In this document: positions 53,032 through 61,549 of the stretch, in pieces | How the letters are laid out: each line of letters opens with the position of its first letter | Position numbering within the stretch: the stretch's first letter is position 1 | Assembly (NCBI RefSeq): GCF_003072125.1 | Contig: NZ_QCYH01000002.1 | Span: forward strand, 473,405-537,404 | Direction of reading: 5' to 3' | DNA length: 64,000 nt | Origin: Pelagivirga sediminicola | GTDB taxonomy: Bacteria > Pseudomonadota > Alphaproteobacteria > Rhodobacterales > Rhodobacteraceae | Position numbers and translations under genes: made by a program | Notes under the pieces: generated by a model | What the model saw: the letters and a program-made list of their open reading frames with translations, nothing else | Database searches by the model: none | What the model was told of the DNA's origin: nothing

Positions 53032-53841
53032 ATGAGTGATGACCCGTTTGCCGCCAACCTTGCCTATGCCTGCAGCCTGCTGCCCTCGATCGCCGAGGTG
53101 TGCCGCCGCGTTGCCATCAACCGCCAGCAATTCAACAAGTATCTGGCCGGATCGGTGCGCCCGTCACGCCACAACATGCGGCGGATCTGCGATTTCTTCG
53201 GCGTGACCGAATCCGAGCTGCTGATGGATCCGGCGCGCTTTGCCAGCCTGATTTCGCTGCGCAAACCGTCCCAGACCAATACCGCGCTCCCGCATCACCT
53301 GAACATGATCGAGAATCTGCACCGTGCCTCGGGCGAGATGAGCCGCTATTGCGGCTGGTATTTTCGGTATTTCTATACGTTCGGCTATCCGGGCCGCATC
53401 ACGCGGTCGCTGGCGGTGATCTCGGAAAAGGAGGGCCGGCACCTGTGGAAGAATATCGAGGTGGGCGTCGATCCCGAACATCTGCGCGAGCGTTTCATCG
53501 GCAAATACGAGGGGCTGGCCTTTCATCTGGGGCACCGCATCCACATCGTCGAGCATGACGTTCTGGCGGCCAGCTCGATCACGCAGCTGATGCTGTATCC
53601 GTCCTATACGCCCCGGCCCGGCCATCTGCGCGGGGTGCAGACCGGCGCGTCCATGCGGCGCGGGCGCAAGCCGGCGGCGTCGGCGGTGATGCTGGAATAT
53701 CTGGGCGAGCAGATCGATACGCGCCGCGCATTGGCGCGCTGCGGGCTGTTCGAGCCGCACGAGTTGGACGACTGGATCAAGCGGCTGATCGAGAACCGGA
53801 TCGATCCAGGCGAATGGGTGTTCGAGATCGACGAGATCTGA
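53032..53841 (+). CDS. XRE-family helix-turn-helix transcriptional regulator
   Basis: In this 269-residue protein a Cro/C1-type HTH (about 18-65, VCRRVAINRQQFNKYLAGSVRPSRHNMRRICDFF) occupies the N-terminus. The larger C-terminal part (about 90-260) looks like a ligand-binding domain, with YFRYFYTFGYPGRITRSL and HRIHIVEHDVL. The start is ATG 53032; longer readings lack HTH homology. A TTGACA box at 52996-53001 lies upstream. Divergent orientation to the peptide-uptake/hydrolase operon makes it the probable local regulator. Confidence 0.85.
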   Translation: MSDDPFAANLAYACSLLPSIAEVCRRVAINRQQFNKYLAGSVRPSRHNMRRICDFFGVTESELLMDPARFASLISLRKPSQTNTALPHHLNMIENLHRASGEMSRYCGWYFRYFYTFGYPGRITRSLAVISEKEGRHLWKNIEVGVDPEHLRERFIGKYEGLAFHLGHRIHIVEHDVLAASSITQLMLYPSYTPRPGHLRGVQTGASMRRGRKPAASAVMLEYLGEQIDTRRALARCGLFEPHELDDWIKRLIENRIDPGEWVFEIDEI

Positions 53842-53856
53842 GCGGTCGCCGCGCCG

Positions 53857-55311
53857 TCAGCGCTTGCCGGTGCCGCTGCCCGGCTCGGGCGCCAGCAGGT
53901 TCTCGCCGGTGTCGGCCAGATCCGCCGCGTCGGCCTGTCGCTGCAGCTCGCCCGCCTCGGAGGTCAGATCGCCTTCGCCGGTCGACACGACGGCCGCATC
54001 CTCTTCGGCCTCGGCCGCTTGGGGTTCGTGCGGCGCGATCTGGACCCCGCCGTCATCGGCGTCCGCATGGCGCAGCAGCACGCCATCGGGGAAGATGATC
54101 TCGCGCGCGGAATCGGGCATCGAGATACCGGCATTCTGCAGCGCCAGCTTGACCTGCCGCATCACCGCCGAGCGGACCTTGAAGATCGAATAGGATTTGC
54201 CGTCGAACCAGTATTGCACGCGGATATTGACGGTCGACGCGCCCAGTTCGTCCACCAACGCGCTGGGCTCGGGATCGTCCAGAACGGCGGGATGGCCGCG
54301 CAGCGCGGCGATCATGACTTCCTGCGCCTTCAGCACCGAATCGTCATAGCCGATGCCGACGATGAATTCAGACCGCCGGTTGGGATTGCTGGAAAAGTTC
54401 TCGATGATGCTTTTGTAGACGACGGCGTTGGGGATCTGCACATGGTTGCCATCCAGCGTCAGCAGCACGGTCGTGCGCATGTTGAGGTTCTGCACGATGC
54501 CCTGATGATCGGCCACGCGGATCCAGTCGCCCGCGCGGAACGGGTTGCGAACGCTCAGCAGGATACTGGCCAGCGAGTTCTCGGCGATCTCGCGGAACGC
54601 AAGGCCGACGATGATGCCGACCAGCCCCGTGCCGCCCAGAACCGTGATCGCCAGCCGGGTCAGGCCCGCGATCTGCAGGATCAGATAGATGCCGATCAGG
54701 ATGACCGGGATCGACACCACCCGCGCCACGAAGTTCAGCAACAGCGGCGACGTGATGCGCCGGCGCAGCGACCGGCGCGCCAAGGCGGCCACGCCGCGCG
54801 ACAAAAGCCATGCCAGAACAAGGATCAGGATGGCGGCGAAGGTCAGCGGCGCGAACCACTGCGCGCGCTCGGCCAGCCGCTCGATCTCGCGCCATGTGGG
54901 CGTCAGATCCCAGCTGATGTCGGGCGTCACCTCGATCCGGTCCACCACGGCGACCACGCCCTCGGTGCGCAGGGCAAGCTGGCGCGCCCATTCCTTGCGC
55001 TCGTCGTTTTCGGCGGTGCCGTCGATGAACACGATGCCTTCGCTGACTTCGACATCCAGCGCGTCGAACCAGCCGCTGGCGGTCAGGATGCGGGCCAGCC
55101 GGTCCTCGATATCGGTGTCGCGCACATCGGGCGCGACGGCGATTTCCTTTTGCGGATCGCTGGCGGCCGATTCCAGCGCGGTGGGCGATGTCTGCGCCGC
55201 GCCGGGCGCCGCGGGCAGTATCGTCGCCGCGGTGCAGAGCGCCAGCAAGGCGGCGCGCAGGGCGCCGAAAGCGGGCAGTTGTGGTAGGCGCTGGGTCATC
55301 TGTCCATCCAT
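53857..55311 (-). CDS. MscS-family channel with periplasmic BON domain
   Basis: This 484-residue protein has a signal peptide to about residue 40, a BON domain at about 65-120 (DIEDRLARILTASGWF, EGIVFIDGTAENDERKEWA, VVAVVDRIEV), then membrane helices and a MscS core (TVLGGTGLVGIIVGLAFREIAENSLASILLSVRNPFRAGDWI). The C-terminal tail is disordered and acidic. BON domains bind phospholipid or peptidoglycan, so sensing of the envelope is plausible. The start is ATG 55311 or ATG 55299. It is convergent with the regulator gene. Confidence 0.9.
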   Translation of the reverse strand: MDGQMTQRLPQLPAFGALRAALLALCTAATILPAAPGAAQTSPTALESAASDPQKEIAVAPDVRDTDIEDRLARILTASGWFDALDVEVSEGIVFIDGTAENDERKEWARQLALRTEGVVAVVDRIEVTPDISWDLTPTWREIERLAERAQWFAPLTFAAILILVLAWLLSRGVAALARRSLRRRITSPLLLNFVARVVSIPVILIGIYLILQIAGLTRLAITVLGGTGLVGIIVGLAFREIAENSLASILLSVRNPFRAGDWIRVADHQGIVQNLNMRTTVLLTLDGNHVQIPNAVVYKSIIENFSSNPNRRSEFIVGIGYDDSVLKAQEVMIAALRGHPAVLDDPEPSALVDELGASTVNIRVQYWFDGKSYSIFKVRSAVMRQVKLALQNAGISMPDSAREIIFPDGVLLRHADADDGGVQIAPHEPQAAEAEEDAAVVSTGEGDLTSEAGELQRQADAADLADTGENLLAPEPGSGTGKR

Positions 55312-55469
55312 TTGCGGGCCGGGCCGCCAGCGTAGCGGCGGCGCGCGGCGCTGACCAGTGCATCTTGGGCGCCGCGGCCCGCCAGGGGGAACAGGGCGTG
55401 CAATCGGGCATTTTCAATCGCCGCGATTCGCTTTAGCAAGGGCGTGCTTCGGTCCGGGCGGTTCCGCCG

Positions 55470-55632
55470 TCCGGTTAAAAGGGAATGCGGTGCGGCCTGA
55501 TCACCCGGCCAATACCGCAGCTGCCCCCGCAACTGTAAGTGGCGAGCGATGCCGGATAAATGTCACTGCCGCAGATCATCGCGGTGGGAAGGCCCGGCCA
55601 GCAATGACCCACAAGTCAGGAGACCTGCCGCA
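55470..55632 (+). ncRNA. cobalamin (AdoCbl-type) riboswitch
   Basis: The conserved core is complete: a GGGAA box near 55480, the B12 box GCTGCCCCCGCAACTG at 55520-55535 followed by TAAGTGGCGAGC, the GGTGGGAAGGC segment at 55582-55592, and the 3' AGTCAGGAGACCTGCC (55614-55629). It lies upstream of btuC and would shut off expression when coenzyme B12 is abundant. The expression platform is probably the GGAGG...CCTCC hairpin at about 55709-55725. Confidence 0.95.
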
Positions 55633-55777
55633 GCCGTCACCCTGTCAGGGCGCGGGGCGCGTCCAGTCAACGGAGCTATTCCGTAGAGGTGGTGTCATGC
55701 ACCGTCTGCGGAGGCGATCCCCTCCAACGACATATCGTTAGGGTCTTGCCCCCGCGGGCGAATGGAAGAATATCAAC

Positions 55778-55861
55778 ATGATACGCCATAGTCTTGATGT
55801 GCCGCGCGATGCGCCTTGCCGCCCGCCAGCGCGCCGCCACCTGGCCGGAGCGACGCCGTGA
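55778..55861 (+). CDS. 27-codon leader-like ORF before btuC
   Basis: A frame starting ATGATACGCC runs 27 codons (MIRHSLDVPRDAP...) and its TGA overlaps the GTG start of btuC. GGAAGA precedes the ATG. The product is basic and proline-rich with no known family. It may be a translational coupler, or the remnant of a btuF-like gene that normally precedes btuC. Coding status is uncertain. Confidence 0.35.
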   Translation: MIRHSLDVPRDAPCRPPARRHLAGATP

Positions 55862-56841
55862 GCCGCGTGATCGCGGCGCTGGCGCTTGCGGTGCTGGCGC
55901 TTTTCGCGGGCTCGCTGCTGATCGGGCCCGCGGGGCTGGGGATCGGCGAGAGCGTGAGCGCGCTGATCCTTGGCGGCGATGGCCCGCTGCCCATGGTGAT
56001 GCGCCAGATCCGCCTGCCGCGCGCCCTGCTGGCGGTGATGATCGGCGCCAGCCTTGGGCTGTCGGGCGCGGCGCTGCAGGGGTATCTGCGCAATCCGCTG
56101 GCCGAGCCGGGGCTGATCGGCGTGTCAAGCTCGGCCGCGCTGGGGGCGGTCCTGTCGATCCAGACGGGGTTTGCGGCGGTGTTCGCGCTGGCGCTGCCGG
56201 TCGCGGCGCTGATCGGCGCGCTGCTTGGCGTTCTTCTGGTGCTGGCGCTGGCGGGGCGCGGAGGCGCGTCGCTGACGCTGATCCTGGCGGGGATCGCGGT
56301 GTCGGCGCTGGCCGGGGCGATGACGACGCTGGTTCTGAACCTGTCGCCGAACCCCTTTGCCGCCAACGAGATCGTGTTCTGGATGATGGGCAGTCTTGCG
56401 GACCGCTCGATGACGCATGTGTGGATCGCGCTGCCCTTCATGGCGCTGGGCTGGCTGCTGCTGGGCACTGTCGGGCGCAGTCTGGGCGCGCTGACGCTGG
56501 GCGAGGATGCAGCGGCCGCCATGGGCGTCAGCCTGCCGCGCCTGCGGCTGGTGATCGTGCTGGGCACGGCCTGCGTCGTGGGGGCCGGGACGGCGGTGGC
56601 GGGGGCCATCGGCTTTGTCGGGCTGGTGGTGCCGCATATCCTGCGCCCGCTGGTCGGCGCGCATCCGGGGCGCCTGCTGTGGGCGTCGGCGCTGGGCGGT
56701 GCGGTGATGCTGCTGGCCGCCGATATCGCCGTGCGCATGGTGCTGCCCGAGCGCGATCTGAAGCTGGGGGTTCTGACCGCGCTGGTGGGCGCGCCCTTGT
56801 TCCTGCATCTGATCTACAAGCTGCGAAAGGGCGATCTATGA
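55858..56841 (+). CDS. btuC: FecCD-family cobalamin/siderophore-type ABC permease
   Basis: This 327-residue protein has ten hydrophobic segments and the family blocks RQIRLPRALLAVMIGASLGLSGAALQGYLRNPLAEPGLIG and FVGLVVPHILRPLVGAHPGRLLW. The start is GTG 55858, eight bases after GGAG, overlapping the preceding small ORF. Its location behind a cobalamin riboswitch identifies B12 as the likely substrate. A periplasmic binding protein (BtuF) is missing from the operon. Confidence 0.9.
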   Translation: MSRVIAALALAVLALFAGSLLIGPAGLGIGESVSALILGGDGPLPMVMRQIRLPRALLAVMIGASLGLSGAALQGYLRNPLAEPGLIGVSSSAALGAVLSIQTGFAAVFALALPVAALIGALLGVLLVLALAGRGGASLTLILAGIAVSALAGAMTTLVLNLSPNPFAANEIVFWMMGSLADRSMTHVWIALPFMALGWLLLGTVGRSLGALTLGEDAAAAMGVSLPRLRLVIVLGTACVVGAGTAVAGAIGFVGLVVPHILRPLVGAHPGRLLWASALGGAVMLLAADIAVRMVLPERDLKLGVLTALVGAPLFLHLIYKLRKGDL

Positions 56842-57614
56842 GCCTCATGTCCGTCTCGAACCTGTCGGTTCGGCTGCGCAATCGCCAGATTTTCAGCGAC
56901 GTGTCGTTCGACATCGGCGCGGGCGAGGTCGTGGGCCTGATCGGGCCGAATGGCGCGGGCAAGACAACGCTGATGCGCGCGGCCCTCGGGCTGATCGAGC
57001 ATGGCGGCACCAGCTCGCTCGCGCAGCTGGGCGCCGGGCCGCGCGCCAAGGCCGTGTCGTGGATGCCCCAGTCGCGCGAGATTGCTTGGCCGGTCAGCGT
57101 CGAGACGCTGGTGATGCTGGGCCGCTTGCCGCATCTTGACCCCTACAGCCGCCCCACGGCGCAGGACCATGCCCGCGTCGATGAGGCGATCGGATGGATG
57201 GAGCTGGAGGGGATGCGCCACCGCACCGCCACGCGCCTGTCGGGGGGCGAGCAGGCCCGCGTGCTGATCGCCCGCGTGCTGGCGCAGGGCACACCGCTGC
57301 TGATGGCGGACGAGCCGATTGCCGGGCTGGACCCGGCCAATCAGATCGCCACGATGGAGACATTCGCGCGGCTGGCGGCCTTGGGCAAATCGGTGCTGGT
57401 ATCCCTGCATGATCTGGGCCTTGCCGCGCGGCATTGCACGCGCGTGCTGATGCTGGGGCAGGGCGGGCTGGTTGCGGACGGGCCTGCCGAGAAGGTGCTG
57501 ACGCCCGAGCGGCTGGCCGAGATCTTCCACATCACCGCATGGTATCAGAACACCGATCAGGGCCCCGTGTATCAGCCGCTCGACGTCATCGGGCGCGGGC
57601 CGCGTTCGGGGTGA
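56838..57614 (+). CDS. btuD: cobalamin-type ABC transporter ATP-binding protein
   Basis: This 258-residue ATPase has Walker A GPNGAGKTT at 36-44, a Q-loop-like WMPQSREIAWPVSVETLVMLGRLPHL, the signature LSGGEQAR and the Walker B segment LLMADEPIAGLD, all of FepC/BtuD style. It overlaps btuC as ATGA. It energises uptake of cobalamin and is under the same riboswitch. Confidence 0.92.
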   Translation: MSLMSVSNLSVRLRNRQIFSDVSFDIGAGEVVGLIGPNGAGKTTLMRAALGLIEHGGTSSLAQLGAGPRAKAVSWMPQSREIAWPVSVETLVMLGRLPHLDPYSRPTAQDHARVDEAIGWMELEGMRHRTATRLSGGEQARVLIARVLAQGTPLLMADEPIAGLDPANQIATMETFARLAALGKSVLVSLHDLGLAARHCTRVLMLGQGGLVADGPAEKVLTPERLAEIFHITAWYQNTDQGPVYQPLDVIGRGPRSG

Positions 57615-57623
57615 TCGGGCGCG

Positions 57624-59072
57624 TCACGCCGCCAGCGAGAGCAATCCCTCGACGTCCAGATGCGCCTCGACATGTGCGGCCAGCGCGTCGAGCGTCGCCT
57701 CCACCCCCGCGGAATAGGCGTGATCCGACGGCTGCGCGCCCAAGGCCGCGAGCCACGCGCGGCGAAAGCTGTCATCGGCGAACATGCCGTGCAGATAGCT
57801 GCCCGCAACGCGCCCGTCCGCCGATATGGCGCCTTCCGGTCGGCCGTTCACCTGGGCGAAGGGGCGGGCGCAATCGGGCCCGTCCGATTGGCCGATGTGG
57901 ATCTCGTACCCCGCGAAGGGCAGGTCCAGCGCGGCGTGGCGCGCATGTGCCAGTGTCGTTTGCTTGTCGCCGCCCATGACGGTGCGGATGTCCAGCAGAC
58001 CAAGGCCCGGCGTCTCGCCCGGCGGGCCTTCGATCCCGGCGGGATCGGCCACATTTTGCCCCAGCATCTGGTAGCCGCCGCAGATGCCCAGGACCCGCCC
58101 GCCGCGCCGGTGATGCGCGATCAGGTCGATATCCCAGCCCTGCGCGCGCAGGAATGCCAGATCGCCGCGCGTGGATTTCGTGCCCGGCAGGATCACCAGA
58201 TCCGCGTCCGCCGGGATCGGCTGGCCGGGGGGCAGCATGGTGACGCGCACGCCCGGTTCCTGTGACAACGGGTCCAGATCGTCGAAATTGGCGATGCGCG
58301 ACAGGCGCAGGCAGACGATGTGAAACCCCGCACGCCGAGGCGTCTCGGCGATATCGAGCGCGTCCTCCGCGGGCAGGCGCCAGGCTTCCGCGAACCACGG
58401 CAGGACACCATAACCGCGCCAGCCGGTCATGCGCCCGATCGCCGCATAGCCCTCATCGAAAAGACGAGGATCGCCGCGAAACTTGTTGATTATGAAGCCT
58501 TTTATCAGATCCGCATCCACCGGCGGCATCACCGCCTGCGTGCCCACGATCTGCGCGATCACGCCGCCGCGGTCGATATCTCCGCACAGGATCACCGGCA
58601 CGCCAGCCGCCTCGGCAAAGCCCATGTTGGCAATGTCGCCCCGGCGCAGGTTGGTCTCGGCGGGGCTGCCGGCGCCCTCAATGATCACCAGATCATGCCG
58701 CGCGCCAAGGCGGCGGAAACTGTCCAGAACCGCGCCCATCAGCGTGGGTTTCAAGGCAGCGTAGTCGCGCGCCCGCGTGCTGGTCAGCCGCTTGCCCTGC
58801 ACCACCACCTGCGCGCCGGTCTCGGTCTCGGGCTTCAGCAGGACGGGGTTCATGTCGCTATGCGCGGCCAGCCCGCAGGCCATGGCCTGAAGCGCCTGCG
58901 CGCGCCCGATCTCGCCGCCATCGGCGGTCACGGCGGCGTTGTTGGACATGTTCTGCGGCTTGAACGGCGCGACCGACAGACCGCGCAGCCGCGCCGCGCG
59001 GCACAGACCCGCGACCAGCATCGACTTGCCCACATTCGAGCCGGTCCCCTGGATCATCAGCGCGCGCGCCAT
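57624..59072 (-). CDS. cobQ: cobyric acid synthase
   Basis: This 482-residue enzyme amidates adenosylcobyrinic acid a,c-diamide at four sites using glutamine. The N-terminal [21 protein letters not shown]-loop lobe (about 7-25) and [12 protein letters not shown] are followed by the GATase domain with nucleophile C331 in [12 protein letters not shown]. The late AGSYLHGMF segment supplies the catalytic histidine. It lies three bases downstream of cobO and convergent to btuD. Confidence 0.96.
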   Translation of the reverse strand: MARALMIQGTGSNVGKSMLVAGLCRAARLRGLSVAPFKPQNMSNNAAVTADGGEIGRAQALQAMACGLAAHSDMNPVLLKPETETGAQVVVQGKRLTSTRARDYAALKPTLMGAVLDSFRRLGARHDLVIIEGAGSPAETNLRRGDIANMGFAEAAGVPVILCGDIDRGGVIAQIVGTQAVMPPVDADLIKGFIINKFRGDPRLFDEGYAAIGRMTGWRGYGVLPWFAEAWRLPAEDALDIAETPRRAGFHIVCLRLSRIANFDDLDPLSQEPGVRVTMLPPGQPIPADADLVILPGTKSTRGDLAFLRAQGWDIDLIAHHRRGGRVLGICGGYQMLGQNVADPAGIEGPPGETPGLGLLDIRTVMGGDKQTTLAHARHAALDLPFAGYEIHIGQSDGPDCARPFAQVNGRPEGAISADGRVAGSYLHGMFADDSFRRAWLAALGAQPSDHAYSAGVEATLDALAAHVEAHLDVEGLLSLAA

Positions 59073-59075
59073 GCG

Positions 59076-59687
59076 CTACATCTCGATCCCGTTCTGCGCC
59101 TTGATCCCGTCGCGGAAGGGATGTTTGATCAGCGTCATCTCCGTGACCAGATCGGCCGCCTCGATCAGCTCGGGCTTGGCGTTGCGGCCCGTGAGGCAGA
59201 CATGCGTCATTCGGGGTTTTTCGTGCAGCAGGAAATTCACCACCTCGTCGATGTCCAGATAATCATAACGCAGCGCGATGTTGATCTCGTCCAGCAGCAC
59301 GAACTGGATTTCGGGGTCGAGGATCTGCTCGCGGGCGATCTTCCAGCCGCTTTGCGCGGCGGCGATATCGCGCTCGCGGTCCTGCGTCTCCCAGGTGAAG
59401 CCCTCGCCCGAGACGAAAAAGCGGCACTCATCGGCAAAACGCTCGCGCAGCAGCATCTTCTCGCCGGTCTGCCAGTCGCCCTTGATGAACTGCACCACCG
59501 CGCAGGGCATCCCATGCGCGATGCAGCGCATGATCATCCCGAAACCGGACGAGGATTTGCCCTTGCCCGACCCGGTATGAACCATGATCAGGCCCTTTTC
59601 CTCGGTCTTGGTCTCCATCATCTTGTCGCGCGCGGCCTTGATCTTGCGCATCTTTTCGGCGTGGCGGGTGTTTTCATCTTCGGACAT
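59076..59687 (-). CDS. cobO: cob(I)yrinic acid a,c-diamide adenosyltransferase
   Basis: This 203-residue enzyme transfers the adenosyl group from ATP to cob(I)yrinic acid a,c-diamide. The P-loop GSGKGKSSSGFGM (39-51) is in reversed CobA style, followed by FISGEGFTWE-like FVSGEGFTWETQDRE and the VLLDEINIALRYDYLD segment with its acidic pair. The length is standard for CobO/BtuR. It forms a two-gene operon with cobQ. Confidence 0.96.
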   Translation of the reverse strand: MSEDENTRHAEKMRKIKAARDKMMETKTEEKGLIMVHTGSGKGKSSSGFGMIMRCIAHGMPCAVVQFIKGDWQTGEKMLLRERFADECRFFVSGEGFTWETQDRERDIAAAQSGWKIAREQILDPEIQFVLLDEINIALRYDYLDIDEVVNFLLHEKPRMTHVCLTGRNAKPELIEAADLVTEMTLIKHPFRDGIKAQNGIEM

Positions 59688-59830
59688 GAGGCAGCTCCGT
59701 TGGATAGGGCGCAGGGCGTTGGCAGGCGAAGGCGGAATGTGCCGCGCGCCCGGCCCGCGGTCAAGCGCGTCCGCGCGGCAAGGGCCGATTGCTCTGGCAG
59801 ATTGCGCCGGATGCAGCTAAGCCCTCTGGC

Positions 59831-60172
59831 ATGAGCCAGACACTTCCCCCATGCCCCGAATGCGCGTCCGCGTTCACCTACCAGGTGGATGCGCTGCTTT
59901 TGTGCCCCGAATGCGGCCATGAATGGGCCGAAGGCGAGGCTGCGGATGACAGTGCGCAGGTGCGCGATGCGGTCGGAAATATCCTTGCCGATGGCGATAC
60001 GGTGACGGTGATCAAGGATCTCAAGCTCAAGGGCTCTTCCTCGGTGGTCAAGGTCGGAACCAAGGTGCGCGGTATCCGGCTGGTCCCCGGCGATCATGAC
60101 ATCGATTGCAAGATCCCCGGCGTCGGACAGATCGGCCTGAAGTCGAAATTCGTCAAGAAAGTGCTGGATTGA
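59831..60172 (+). CDS. PhnA/YjdM family zinc-ribbon protein
   Basis: This 113-residue protein has an N-terminal zinc ribbon [25 protein letters not shown] with two CPEC motifs, followed by the PhnA beta-barrel ([27 protein letters not shown] and [33 protein letters not shown]). Despite the name, it is not a phosphonate hydrolase in most organisms. The start is ATG 59831. It is divergent from cobO across 143 bases and is monocistronic. Confidence 0.93.
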   Translation: MSQTLPPCPECASAFTYQVDALLLCPECGHEWAEGEAADDSAQVRDAVGNILADGDTVTVIKDLKLKGSSSVVKVGTKVRGIRLVPGDHDIDCKIPGVGQIGLKSKFVKKVLD

Positions 60173-60361
60173 GGCGCACCGTTTGATGCCGGATGCGGCA
60201 GGCCGGCGGCAAAATACCCGCTTTTGCGGCACATCGCCCGTCTTTTGCCCCCTGTGCTACGCCGGCCGGCGGCAAAGAGCTTGATCGCCGGGCCAATCGG
60301 CGACAGCATGGTCAGGACGGCCGCCCGCCCGGGATGTGCCAGTTAGAAAGCGGAGTATTTC

Positions 60362-61165
60362 ATGCGTTCAGTATCCATTCTCTCGACGGCCTTTGCGCTG
60401 TTGGCCGGTTTTGCCGCCCCCTTGGCCGCGGCCCCTTGCGGTAACAATTCGGGCGGCTTTGCCGCATGGAAGTCGGCCTTTGCCCAGGAGGCGGCCAGCG
60501 CCGGTGTCGGGCAGCGCGGATTGGACGCGCTTGCGCAGGCGCAATATGCCTCAAGCACCATTGCCGCGGACCGGAACCAGAAATCCTTCAACTACTCGCT
60601 GGAGAAATTCATGCAGGTGCGCGGCGCGGACACGATCGTCGCGCAGGGCCGCCAGCGCAAGGCGCGCGACGCAGGATTCTACGCCTCGCTCGAGGCCCGC
60701 TTTGGCGTGCCGGCGGGTGTCATCATAGCCATACACGGGATGGAAACCGGGTTTGGCGGCTTCATGGGCGACAGCTCGGTCGTCTCGGCCATCACGACGC
60801 TGGCCTATGATTGCCGGCGGTCCGATTTCTTCAAACCCCACGCCATCGGCGCGCTGATGCTGGTCGATCGCGGTGCGATCACCGGATCCACCAAGGGCGC
60901 GAAACACGGCGAGCTGGGCCATACGCAGTTCCTGCCGGGCAATGCGCTGCGCTACGGCGTCGATGCCAATGGCGACGGACGCGTGGATTTCTACAACCAG
61001 GCTGACGCGCTGGCCTCGACCGCGAACTTCCTGAGCCAGAAGGGCTGGCAGCGCGGCGCCGGATATGGCGAAGGCCAGACGAATTTCGCCGTGATCAAGC
61101 AATGGAACGCCGCGGGCGTCTATCAAAAGGCGATTGCCATCATGGCCGCGCGGATCGACGGCTGA
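60362..61165 (+). CDS. lytic murein transglycosylase (MltB-like)
   Basis: This 267-residue protein has a signal peptide of about 24 residues ending APLAAA. The catalytic glutamate is E128 in IAIHGMETGFGGFMGD. The later HTQFLPGNALRYGVDANGDGRVDFYNQADALASTANFL is the canonical SLT_2 block. It cleaves glycan strands in the periplasm, forming 1,6-anhydro ends. No lipobox cysteine follows the signal, so it is soluble. AAAGCGGAG lies upstream of the ATG. Confidence 0.93.
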   Translation: MRSVSILSTAFALLAGFAAPLAAAPCGNNSGGFAAWKSAFAQEAASAGVGQRGLDALAQAQYASSTIAADRNQKSFNYSLEKFMQVRGADTIVAQGRQRKARDAGFYASLEARFGVPAGVIIAIHGMETGFGGFMGDSSVVSAITTLAYDCRRSDFFKPHAIGALMLVDRGAITGSTKGAKHGELGHTQFLPGNALRYGVDANGDGRVDFYNQADALASTANFLSQKGWQRGAGYGEGQTNFAVIKQWNAAGVYQKAIAIMAARIDG

Positions 61166-61549
61166 TTTTGAGGGCAGGTCAATGTTGGCGAGTGTCGGCG
61201 GGGGGGCGCAAGCCCTGATTATCCCCCCAGAGGATGGCAGAGTAAGTATGAAGGATACATGACGCAAATTCTGCGTGGCTTTTATCGGGGATAAGGGAGA
61301 GGATCTTCTGATCGATGACGCCACGATGAAAGGAGCAACCCTGCTTCCGGAAACAGGCGGTCGAGGATTTCGGACCGAACGCGCCGCACGGTGGGCCGGT
61401 TCAGTCGTTTCGCACCCCCTCTATCGGACAAACTTATCCCGGAGCCTGTTGCGGCGATCTATTGCGGCGATCTGGGCGCCGTCTGGTTCCTCTGCGCGTT
61501 GTCGGAGGACAACATATTGCTGGACCGAATCTGGAAAAACGAATGCCAG
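61166..61549. other. 384-base stretch with no recognisable gene
   Basis: Between the transglycosylase stop and the LigD stop, both strands lack an ORF with family resemblance or good codon pattern. A G-run (61201-61206) and C-run (61223-61228) could form a weak hairpin after the transglycosylase gene. A pair of similar GGCGATC segments near 61455 and 61470 is the only other repeat. Composition looks less GC-rich than its neighbours, so it may be relic DNA. Confidence 0.5.

Noticed and set aside
55697..55741. 14-codon ORF in the riboswitch leader
   Set aside because: It overlaps the putative expression-platform hairpin (GGAGG...CCTCC), has no resemblance to known leaders and no good ribosome-binding site.
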